A DNA stretch of 6,369 nucleotides, taken from positions 1 to 6,369 of the forward strand of contig DGHD01000038.1 of NCBI GenBank assembly GCA_002392505.1, read 5' to 3'. The position numbers and the translations under genes were made by a program. Within the stretch, counting starts at the first letter, position 1. The number at the start of each line of letters is the position of its first letter. Origin of the DNA: Christensenella sp. UBA3857 (lineage in GTDB: Bacteria > Bacillota > Clostridia > Christensenellales > CAG-138). This document shows positions 1 through 5,481 of this stretch, in pieces. The notes under the pieces are model-generated. The model saw only the letters and a list, made by a program, of their open reading frames with translations, ran no database searches and was not told the DNA's origin.

Positions 1-339
1 ATCTACGATGGAGACACAGCGGTCGGATTTGCCATGATCGGACACCATTCCGAGGAATATAACGGTATGGCGGAAATATATCGCCACAGCTATTATCTTT
101 GGCGATTTATGATCGATCACAGATTTCAAGGAAAAGGATTCGGAAGGGATGCACTGAACCTTCTTTTGGACTATGTTCTATCATTTCCGGATGGAGAGGA
201 AGACACATGGAGTACATCATACGATCAGGAAAATGAAGCAGCCAGGCATCTGTACGCCTCATTTGGATTTGCGCCGAACGGTGAGAAAGACAGCGATTAT
301 GAAGATGCGGAGGAAGTCGCTGTGCTGCCGCTGAAATGA
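1..339 (+). CDS. GNAT family N-acetyltransferase, 3' part (5' end outside window)
   Basis: The reading frame is open from base 1 and stops at TGA 337-339, giving 112 visible residues of a protein whose start lies upstream. GNAT enzymes transfer acetyl from acetyl-CoA to an amine. The visible part carries the acetyl-CoA-binding signature: the strand LWRFMID, then QGKGFG (visible residues 43-48) at the start of the pyrophosphate-binding helix. Later comes the usual C-terminal NEAARHLYASFGF, where the Asn and Tyr commonly line the active site. The pattern resembles polyamine/diamine acetyltransferases of the BltD/PaiA/SpeG kind, so a polyamine substrate is possible but not shown. Base composition is about 46% GC, lower than the genes downstream, which may mean separate ancestry. 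It is well separated from the next gene and is probably not in its operon. Family assignment is firm; the substrate is unknown. Confidence 0.88.
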   Translation: MYDGDTAVGFAMIGHHSEEYNGMAEIYRHSYYLWRFMIDHRFQGKGFGRDALNLLLDYVLSFPDGEEDTWSTSYDQENEAARHLYASFGFAPNGEKDSDYEDAEEVAVLPLK

Positions 340-395
340 TCTTTTCAGCAAAACCGAACAAGTTGACAAACACCAGTTTGCCGAGCTCCACTGCA

Positions 396-438
396 GGTGC
401 ACTTTTAGGCGTTCTTTCTATGGTTTGGTGCACTTTTA
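396..438. repeat. Direct repeat GGTGCACTTTTA, two copies
   Basis: The 12-base sequence GGTGCACTTTTA occurs at 396-407 and again at 427-438, with start points 31 bases apart. Each copy contains the palindrome GTGCAC. Three DNA turns between copies would put them on the same helix face, which suits a regulator binding twice, but there is no gene start immediately beside them. The copies could equally be the remains of a mobile element or intergenic repeat. Confidence 0.5.
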
Positions 439-530
439 CGCGGACTTTCACAAAGCGGAATCAGACGAACTTTTACTTCTGGACCACCGGGCTCGCGGTA
501 AAGGTCAATATCTGAGGACGCAAAAGTTTT

Positions 531-564
531 GCCGCCTCCTGATGGGGGTGGCATTCTTTGTTTT
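531..564 (+). terminator. Possible rho-independent terminator upstream of the cat-like gene
   Basis: The arms GCCGCCTCC (531-539) and GGGGGTGGC (544-552) can form a nine-pair stem with two G-U pairs around the loop TGAT. A T-rich run (ATTCTTTGTTTT) follows directly. It would end transcription arriving from the upstream acetyltransferase before the promoter at 572. The T-run is interrupted, so confidence is moderate. Confidence 0.4.
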
Positions 565-571
565 GGAGATG

Positions 572-600
572 TTGAAACACAGGCGCGGATATGGTAAACT
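572..600 (+). promoter_or_regulatory. Putative sigma-A promoter of the cat-like gene
   Basis: TTGAAA (572-577) and TAAACT (595-600) are separated by exactly 17 bases, a housekeeping sigma-factor layout with a good -35 and a weaker -10 (4 of 6 consensus bases). Transcription would start near 607, leaving a GC-rich leader of about 78 bases before the ATG at 685. It lies just after the terminator-like hairpin at 531-564, which agrees with a new transcription unit starting here. Confidence 0.5.
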
Positions 601-670
601 TATCCCGATAAAAGCATTTGAATGCCGCAGCCGATCCGGACGACCCGGTGTGGCGGTTCGCCGGGGAACG

Positions 671-677
671 GGAGGAG
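671..677 (+). promoter_or_regulatory. Ribosome binding site fixing the cat-like start at 685
   Basis: GGAGGAG lies 7 bases before ATG 685-687. The same frame is open from an earlier ATG at 622, but that codon has no Shine-Dalgarno sequence, would sit only about 15 bases from the predicted transcript start, and would add 21 residues unlike the family's N-terminus. Confidence 0.85.
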
Positions 678-684
678 AAGTATT

Positions 685-1335
685 ATGGCTTACCGTGTGA
701 TAGACAGAGAAAAGTATTACAGGAGCGGCGTTTACAGGCATTTTACCGAGGACTGCAAATGCTCCGTTTCGATGACTGCGCGCGTGGACGTTACCGCGCT
801 AAGGGAGTATGCCGCTGAAAAGGGGGAGAGCTTTTATATCGACTTCCTCTACGTGCTTTCGCGCGTGCTCAACTCGCGTGAGGATTACAGGATGGGCTAT
901 CTTTGGCAGTCGGACGAGCTCATAGTCTGGGACGCGATCAATCCCACGCAGTACGTTTTCCATGAGGATACCGAGACCTGTACGCCGGTTTACACCATTT
1001 ATTCGGAGGATCATGACGAGTTTTACTCCCGCGCGGAGGCGGATATCGCCCGCGCGAAAGAAACGCGGGAGTATCTTCTCGATCCCGCGGGGCACCCCAA
1101 CTGGTTCGATGCCTCGTACATACCGTGGATCTCGTACGATTCAATGAATATAGAGCTGCCGGACGGCTACCTCCATTTCTCGCCTATCGTGAATTGGGGC
1201 AGATACCGGGAGGAAGCGGGGCGCCTTATGATGCCCATAACGGTAAGGCTCAATCACGCCGTCGCGGACGGATACCTTCTGGCGAACGTTTTCCGGCTGC
1301 TCGAGGCGGAGATCAAACGGCTGACCGAAAGCTGA
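685..1335 (+). CDS. cat: CatA-like (chloramphenicol acetyltransferase family) O-acetyltransferase
   Basis: This 216-residue protein matches the size of type A chloramphenicol acetyltransferases (about 213-220). These cytoplasmic trimers move acetyl from acetyl-CoA to the 3-hydroxyl of chloramphenicol. Family signs run the whole length: an N-terminal segment with HF and CSVSMTARVDVT (residues 19-37), a central NPTQYVFHEDTETCTPVY (86-103) like the family's FTVFH-ETETF region, SYIPWISYDSMN (144-155), and the active-site block LNHAVADGYLL (189-199). There His191 is the catalytic base and Asp195 the paired acidic residue. The usual double His before AVxDG reads Asn-His here; the catalytic second His is kept. 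The gene has its own promoter and terminator, so it is probably monocistronic. It could confer resistance, or acetylate another substrate, as many chromosomal relatives may. Fold and chemistry are secure; chloramphenicol as substrate is not proven. Confidence 0.9.
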   Translation: MAYRVIDREKYYRSGVYRHFTEDCKCSVSMTARVDVTALREYAAEKGESFYIDFLYVLSRVLNSREDYRMGYLWQSDELIVWDAINPTQYVFHEDTETCTPVYTIYSEDHDEFYSRAEADIARAKETREYLLDPAGHPNWFDASYIPWISYDSMNIELPDGYLHFSPIVNWGRYREEAGRLMMPITVRLNHAVADGYLLANVFRLLEAEIKRLTES

Positions 1336-1347
1336 AATATACCTTTT

Positions 1348-1375
1348 ATCAAGCGGATTTCCGCTTGATTATTTT
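1348..1375 (+). terminator. Rho-independent terminator after the cat-like gene
   Basis: A perfect nine-pair stem, ATCAAGCGG (1348-1356) with CCGCTTGAT (1361-1369), closes a four-base loop ATTT and is followed by the T-rich TTATTTT. It begins 12 bases after the stop codon. Its 3' arm also contains the -35 of the next promoter. Confidence 0.8.
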
Positions 1376-1393
1376 AAGATTTACTGTTATACT
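1365..1393 (+). promoter_or_regulatory. Sigma-A promoter of the thrE-like gene, with extended -10
   Basis: TTGATT (1365-1370), a 17-base spacer, then TATACT (1388-1393), with TG at 1385-1386 forming an extended -10 (TGTTATACT). Transcription should start near 1400, giving a short leader of about 25 bases before GTG 1425. The -35 sits inside the 3' arm of the terminator of the preceding gene. Confidence 0.7.
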
Positions 1394-1414
1394 TTGTCCC
1401 CGTAAAATCGTAAC

Positions 1415-1419
1415 GGAGG
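1415..1419 (+). promoter_or_regulatory. Ribosome binding site supporting GTG start at 1425
   Basis: GGAGG lies 5 bases before GTG 1425-1427. The frame is open far upstream into the cat-like gene (ATG at 1125), but that extension would overlap cat and precede the promoter at 1365-1393, so it is not real. A later ATG at 1479 has only a crowded GGAAGAG directly before it. Confidence 0.75.
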
Positions 1420-1424
1420 CGCCC

Positions 1425-2753
1425 GTGGGCAAAAAGAGATCAAATAAGGCGATCGCGCCGTCAAATACATCGGAAGAGATGACCGAATTCGTAAGGGAAG
1501 AGAAGTTCCATGAGGAGCTGCTCGAGTTTTCCGTATCCCTCGCGGCAAAGCTTCAGGCATGCGGAGCAGAGACCTACCGCGTGGAGGAGACCATCTCCCG
1601 CGTGATAGAGGCTTACGGCGTAAAGAAGAACGATTCGTTCGTCATCCCCGGCTGCATAATGGCAAGCCTCGAGACCGACGACGGCAGGATCATTTCCAAG
1701 ATCCGCCGCATAAAGGGCGGCGACACCGTGCTCGACGGCATAGAGCGGTATTCCGCGCTCTGCCGCAGGATATGCGCCGAAAAGCCCCCCATCGGGGAAG
1801 CCCGCCGTATGCTCAAGGAGACCGAGCACAGCGTGCGTCATTACGGCTCTTTGGTCTATTACTTTTCCGCATTCCTTATCGGCATCGGCTTCGGCATATT
1901 CTTCGGCGGCAAGCTTCTTGAAGCGGCGGCTGCGGGTGTGTGCGGCGTCGCCACGGCGCTGTCTCTGCGCTTTATGGGCAAGCTCAACGCAAACACTTTC
2001 TTCAAGTCCTTCGCCTGCAGCTTCATACTGGCGTTCATTGCCAACGCGCTCGCCGCGGTGCGGTTCGGCAAAAACGCGGATATCGCCACCATCGGCGCGC
2101 TGATGATACTCGTTCCCGGCTTCCTCTTCACAAACAGCCTGAGGGACATCATCTACGGCGATACGATGAGCGGCGTGAACAGGCTCGTTCAGGTGCTGCT
2201 TATCGCGGCGGCGCTCGTTTTCGGCACAAGCGCCGCGGTCACCCTGGCAAGGGCGATATTCTCCTCCGTCGAAACGGGTCTTGAGCCCATATCGCATCCC
2301 CTTTACGTGCAGTGCATCGCCGGGCTTATCGGCGCGCTGGGCTTCGGACTCATGTTCAACATACACGGGCACGGCATACCTCTTGCAATGCTCGGCAGCG
2401 TGATCTCCTGGCTCGTCTGCAGCCTCCTGATGCGCTTGGGCCTCAGCGAGCCCATCTCGTATCTAATCGCGGCGGCGGCGTCCTCGCTCTATGCCGAGAT
2501 ACTTGCAAGGATCCGCAAATACCCCGCGACGAGCTACCTCCTCTGCGCGCTCGTGCCGCTCATTCCCGGCGCCGGCATCTATTATACGATGGACTTCATC
2601 CGCCGCGGCATGGTGTCCGAGGCGTATTCGAAGGGTCTCGCGACGGCGTATATCGCCGGGGCGATGGCGATAGGCGTGCTGCTGATCTCCACCGTGTTCC
2701 GCATGTGGGGCGAATGGAAGAGGAGCCGCGCCGCAAAGAACGCGAAAAGGTAA
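1425..2753 (+). CDS. thrE: Threonine/serine exporter family membrane protein (ThrE type, single chain)
   Basis: This 442-residue protein starts at a GTG. ThrE exports threonine and serine across the cytoplasmic membrane, probably driven by the proton gradient; the split relatives YjjP/YjjB have been linked to succinate export. Both halves of the family are present. The soluble N-terminal part (about 30-135) carries CGAETYRVEETISRV (46-60) and the glycine-rich PGCIMASL (75-82). The first membrane half (about 143-275) contains the hallmark PGFLFTNSLRD and GDTMSG (231-250). The second half (about 294-424, YjjB/ThrE_2-like) carries PLIPGAGIYYTMD (378-390). I count roughly ten hydrophobic segments: about 143-161, 163-182, 194-213, 220-238, 252-275, 294-311, 316-336, 341-360, 369-388 and 403-424. 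The tail is basic (WKRSRAAKNAKR), as expected for a cytoplasmic end. It has its own promoter and terminator and looks monocistronic. The family is clear; the real substrate is not determined. Confidence 0.9.
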   Translation: MGKKRSNKAIAPSNTSEEMTEFVREEKFHEELLEFSVSLAAKLQACGAETYRVEETISRVIEAYGVKKNDSFVIPGCIMASLETDDGRIISKIRRIKGGDTVLDGIERYSALCRRICAEKPPIGEARRMLKETEHSVRHYGSLVYYFSAFLIGIGFGIFFGGKLLEAAAAGVCGVATALSLRFMGKLNANTFFKSFACSFILAFIANALAAVRFGKNADIATIGALMILVPGFLFTNSLRDIIYGDTMSGVNRLVQVLLIAAALVFGTSAAVTLARAIFSSVETGLEPISHPLYVQCIAGLIGALGFGLMFNIHGHGIPLAMLGSVISWLVCSLLMRLGLSEPISYLIAAAASSLYAEILARIRKYPATSYLLCALVPLIPGAGIYYTMDFIRRGMVSEAYSKGLATAYIAGAMAIGVLLISTVFRMWGEWKRSRAAKNAKR

Positions 2754-2763
2754 AGGCAGATCC

Positions 2764-2797
2764 CCCGTTCCTGCTTTGGGAACGGGCTTTTTTATTT
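2764..2797 (+). terminator. Rho-independent terminator after the thrE-like gene
   Basis: CCCGTTCC (2764-2771) pairs perfectly with GGAACGGG (2779-2786) around a seven-base loop TGCTTTG, followed by CTTTTTTATTT. It starts 11 bases after the stop codon and separates the exporter from the downstream translation-factor operon. Confidence 0.9.
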
Positions 2798-2828
2798 GCG
2801 TGCAGACCCCCGCCGCGCAATAATATCC

Positions 2829-2857
2829 TTGCAAAACGGGGCGGTTTTAAGTACAAT
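2829..2857 (+). promoter_or_regulatory. Putative sigma-A promoter of the GTPase-nuclease/ylmH operon
   Basis: TTGCAA (2829-2834) and TACAAT (2852-2857) are 17 bases apart; the -10 matches 5 of 6 consensus bases. The start of transcription should fall near 2864, leaving a leader of about 29 bases. The 10-base TGCAAAACGG occurs at the -35 (2830-2839) and again over the ribosome binding site (2875-2884). That could be chance or a repeated operator. Confidence 0.6.
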
Positions 2858-2882
2858 ATAAACGTAAAAAACTGTGCAAAAC

Positions 2883-2887
2883 GGAGG
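2883..2887 (+). promoter_or_regulatory. Ribosome binding site supporting TTG start at 2893
   Basis: GGAGG lies 5 bases before TTG 2893-2895. This start gives an N-terminus that lines up closely with Tet(M) (about seven residues before GMLAHVDAGKTT). The next in-frame ATG, at residue 8, would cut off the first beta strand of the G domain. Confidence 0.8.
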
Positions 2888-2892
2888 CTCGT

Positions 2893-5481
2893 TTGGAAAG
2901 GCTCGTAATCGGTATGCTGGCGCACGTCGACGCCGGCAAGACCACGTTATCCGAGGCGCTGCTCTTTAAGACCGGCGCCGTTCGGCGTCTGGGCCGTGTG
3001 GATCACGGGGACGCCTTTTTGGATACGCACGAGCTTGAGAAGGAGCGCGGCATCACCATCTTTTCCAAACAGGCACAGTTAACGCTCTCCGGCAAGAGCG
3101 TGACGCTGCTCGACACCCCCGGTCACGTCGATTTTTCGGCGGAGGCGGAAAGGGTGCTCTCCGTGCTCGATTACGCCGTGCTCGTCGTCAGCGCGGCGGA
3201 GGGCGCAACGCCCCACACGCGCACGCTGTGGCAGCTTTTGATGAAGCACCGCGTGCCCGTTTTCATTTTCGTAAACAAGCTCGACCTGCCCTGCCCGTCG
3301 AAAAAAGCTCTGCTCGAGGGGCTTAAAAAGGCGCTTGGCGGCAGTTTTGCCGATTTCGGGGAGGAGAGCGCCGCTTTGAATGAGAATATAGCCGCCTGCT
3401 CCGAAAGGCTGATGGAGGAGTATTTCGCTAAAGGCGCGCTTTCGGACGCCGCCGTAAGGGAGGCGGTGCGCCTGAGGCAGATCACTCCCGTGTATTTCGG
3501 CTCCGCGCTGAAGCTAAGCGGCGTCGACGCGCTTATAGACGGGCTTGCCCGCTTTACCGAAATGCGGGAATACGCGGATCGCTTCGGCGCGCGCGTTTTC
3601 AAGATAAGCCGCATGGACGGCGCAAGGCTCACATTCATGAAGATCACCGGCGGCGCGCTTTATGCAAAGCAGGTGCTCACCAACCGTTCAGCCTCCACGC
3701 CCGAGGATGAGGTGTGGGAGGAAAAGGCGGACGGCATACGCGTTTATTCCGGCGCAAGGTTCACGCCCGTAAAGCTTGCGGAGGCGGGCAGCGTCGTCGC
3801 CGTAACGGGGCTTACCGCGACAAAGCCGGGAGAGGGGCTCGGCGTCGATCCCGGCGAAAACGGGCTCTATACCCGCCCCGTGCTCGAGTATTCCATGCTC
3901 CTTCCCGAGGACGTCAACGCCTTCGACGCGTACCGCCGCATAGCGGAGCTTGCCGAGGAGGAGCCGGAGCTCAATATCGAATGGGACGAGGCACATTCCG
4001 AGATACGCGCCCGCCTTATGGGCGAGGTGCAGTGCGAGGTGCTCTCGCGAATAATAAAGGAAAGGTTCGGTCTTACCGTCACGTTCGGTCCCGGCTCGGT
4101 CATATATCGGGAGACCGTCGCGAACAAGGCGGCGGGGATAGGGCATTTCGAGCCGCTCAGGCATTTTGCACACGTCGAGCTTACCGTCGAGCCCGGCGCA
4201 AGGGGCAGCGGCATAGAGCTCGAGACCGACGTCGGCGAAAACGAGCTTGCCCGAAGCTGGCAAAGGCTTATACTCGGCTGTCTTGCCGATAAAAAGCACC
4301 GCGGCGTGCTGACGGGCGCGCCGCTCACCGACGTAAAGATAACGCTTACCGGCGGCAGGGCGCATTTGAAGCATACCGAGGGCGGCGATTTCAGAAAGGC
4401 GTCCTCCCGCGCGGTGAGGAATGCGCTTATGTTCGCCCAAAGCGTGCTCCTCGAACCGTATTACGAATTCACGCTTACGCTTCCCGCCGACCAGATCGGC
4501 AGAGCGATGAACGATATCCGCCGCATGGAGGGCGAGTTCTCCGCGCCGGAGACCGACGGCGCGCTTGCCGTGATAAGGGGCTTTGCGCCCGTTTCCGAGA
4601 TGCGCGATTATTATAAGTCCGTCGCCGCGTACACCCGCGGCAGGGGCTCTTTAAGGCTCGTTCCCGGGGAGTACCGTCCCTGCCATAACGCCGCCGAAGT
4701 CATACGCGCCGCCGCTTACGATCCCGAAGCGGATCTCAGGAACACCCCCGATTCCGTATTCTGCGCCGCGGGAGCGGGCTTCACCGTAAAATGGTTCGAG
4801 GTCGCCTCGTACATAAAACAGCATTCCGCCTCGCCGAACGCCAAGATGCCGACGAAGAAGCCGGTCTCTCCGAAGGACGAGGAGGAGGAGCTCCGCGCGA
4901 TATTCGAGCGCACCTACGGCGCCGTCGCGGGGACGAGCCTGCTTCCCCGTAAAAAGGAGACCGCGCGTGCGGAAAAGAGCGGGCATGCCGCCGCGAAGCC
5001 CGAATTCCTGCTCGTGGACGGCTACAACGTGATATTCGCCTGGGACGCGCTCAAGAGCGTCGCCATGGAGAGCATCGATTCCGCGCGCGAGGCGCTGATC
5101 CGCATGATGATCAATTTCAACGGCGTGCGGAAGACCTGCCTCATACTCGTGTTCGACGCGTACAAGGTCACGGGCGGCACGGAAAAGGTGGAGGAGGTCG
5201 GCGGGATCCACATCGTCTACACGCGTGAGAGCGAGATCGCGGACGTGTTCATAGAGCGCGCCGTGCAGAAGCTCACCGATATGGAAAGGAACGTGCGCGT
5301 CGTCACCTCCGACGCGATGGAACAGCTCATTATAATGGGGCGCGGGGCGCTGCGCGTGCCCGCCTCCGCATTCCAAAAAGAGGTGGAGCTTGCGAACGAC
5401 AGCATCAAGGAGACCATGCGCAGGCTCGAAACAGAGGGAAGGAGCGTGCTTCATCTGTGGCAGAAGATGGATCAAAGCTGA
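2893..5481 (+). CDS. Tet(M)/EF-G-like translational GTPase fused to a C-terminal NYN_YacP (Rae1-like) endoribonuclease domain
   Basis: This is a single uninterrupted frame of 862 residues from a TTG start; Tet(M) itself is about 640. The G domain (1 to about 222) has every GTPase motif: AHVDAGKTT (10-18), RGITI (52-56), DTPGH with the catalytic His78 (74-78), NKLD (128-131) and GSA (203-205). Domain II (about 232-316), III (about 328-402), IV (about 403-555) and V (about 555-640) follow as in Tet(M)/EF-G. A charged linker (about 641-703, with DEEEELRAIFERTYG) leads to a NYN_YacP domain (about 704-840) with LLVDGYNVI (706-714), VFDAYKV (753-759), YTRESEIAD (776-784), TSDAMEQ (805-811) and GRGALR (816-821). 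This is the pattern of Bacillus Rae1/YacP, which cuts mRNA in the ribosomal A site. I infer ribosome-bound GTP hydrolysis coupled to mRNA cleavage on stalled ribosomes. The tetracycline-contacting loop of Tet(M) is not conserved (residues 491-500), so drug resistance is doubtful. ylmH overlaps its 3' end. Confidence 0.9.
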   Translation: MERLVIGMLAHVDAGKTTLSEALLFKTGAVRRLGRVDHGDAFLDTHELEKERGITIFSKQAQLTLSGKSVTLLDTPGHVDFSAEAERVLSVLDYAVLVVSAAEGATPHTRTLWQLLMKHRVPVFIFVNKLDLPCPSKKALLEGLKKALGGSFADFGEESAALNENIAACSERLMEEYFAKGALSDAAVREAVRLRQITPVYFGSALKLSGVDALIDGLARFTEMREYADRFGARVFKISRMDGARLTFMKITGGALYAKQVLTNRSASTPEDEVWEEKADGIRVYSGARFTPVKLAEAGSVVAVTGLTATKPGEGLGVDPGENGLYTRPVLEYSMLLPEDVNAFDAYRRIAELAEEEPELNIEWDEAHSEIRARLMGEVQCEVLSRIIKERFGLTVTFGPGSVIYRETVANKAAGIGHFEPLRHFAHVELTVEPGARGSGIELETDVGENELARSWQRLILGCLADKKHRGVLTGAPLTDVKITLTGGRAHLKHTEGGDFRKASSRAVRNALMFAQSVLLEPYYEFTLTLPADQIGRAMNDIRRMEGEFSAPETDGALAVIRGFAPVSEMRDYYKSVAAYTRGRGSLRLVPGEYRPCHNAAEVIRAAAYDPEADLRNTPDSVFCAAGAGFTVKWFEVASYIKQHSASPNAKMPTKKPVSPKDEEEELRAIFERTYGAVAGTSLLPRKKETARAEKSGHAAAKPEFLLVDGYNVIFAWDALKSVAMESIDSAREALIRMMINFNGVRKTCLILVFDAYKVTGGTEKVEEVGGIHIVYTRESEIADVFIERAVQKLTDMERNVRVVTSDAMEQLIIMGRGALRVPASAFQKEVELANDSIKETMRRLETEGRSVLHLWQKMDQS

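Larger units (their letters stand above)
340..684. other. Intergenic region of 345 bases without a supported gene
   Basis: No open frame here has both a ribosome binding site and a recognisable protein. The stretch holds a 12-base direct repeat (396-407 and 427-438), a 13-base palindrome (520-532), a hairpin followed by a T-rich run (531-564), a promoter-like pair (572-600) and the untranslated leader of the next gene. The first half resembles the AT-richer gene upstream in composition, and the GC-rich style of the rest of the window begins around 610-660. It may be an old insertion or rearrangement boundary, but I see no transposase, integrase or clear terminal inverted repeats. Confidence 0.6.

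Noticed and set aside
363..368. Perfect TTGACA that could be a -35 element
   Set aside because: No acceptable -10 sequence occurs 16-18 bases downstream.
107..451. Open frame of 114 codons on the - strand
   Set aside because: More than half lies antisense to the well-supported GNAT gene; no protein family recognised and no convincing start signals.
618..684. A leader peptide for translational attenuation of the cat-like gene, as in inducible cat genes
   Set aside because: No short frame with its own ribosome binding site and stop is present; the ATG at 622 simply runs in frame into the gene.
425..700. Open frame of 91 codons on the + strand in the gap before the cat-like gene
   Set aside because: No ribosome binding site, no family resemblance, and it runs through the promoter, leader and start of the cat-like gene.
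1125..1424. 100-codon N-terminal extension of the exporter starting at ATG 1125
   Set aside because: It overlaps the cat-like gene in another frame, crosses the terminator and precedes the promoter; GTG 1425 has a good ribosome binding site.
1461..2372. Long open frame (303 codons) on the - strand
   Set aside because: A mirror of the GC-rich exporter gene, with low-complexity charged composition and no domain; the + strand ThrE motifs are unambiguous.
4949..4960. Possible slippery A-run in the linker for programmed frameshifting
   Set aside because: Only five A's in a row, not a full A AAA AAG heptamer, and the frame is already continuous through the fusion.
4951..4969. Internal ribosome site (AAAAAGGAG then GTG) that might give a free nuclease domain
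   Set aside because: The GTG at 4967 is not in the frame of the fusion protein, so it would not yield the NYN domain.
4651..5475. Open frame of 274 codons on the - strand over the nuclease domain
   Set aside because: Antisense shadow: no recognisable motifs, whereas the + strand shows the NYN motifs in order.
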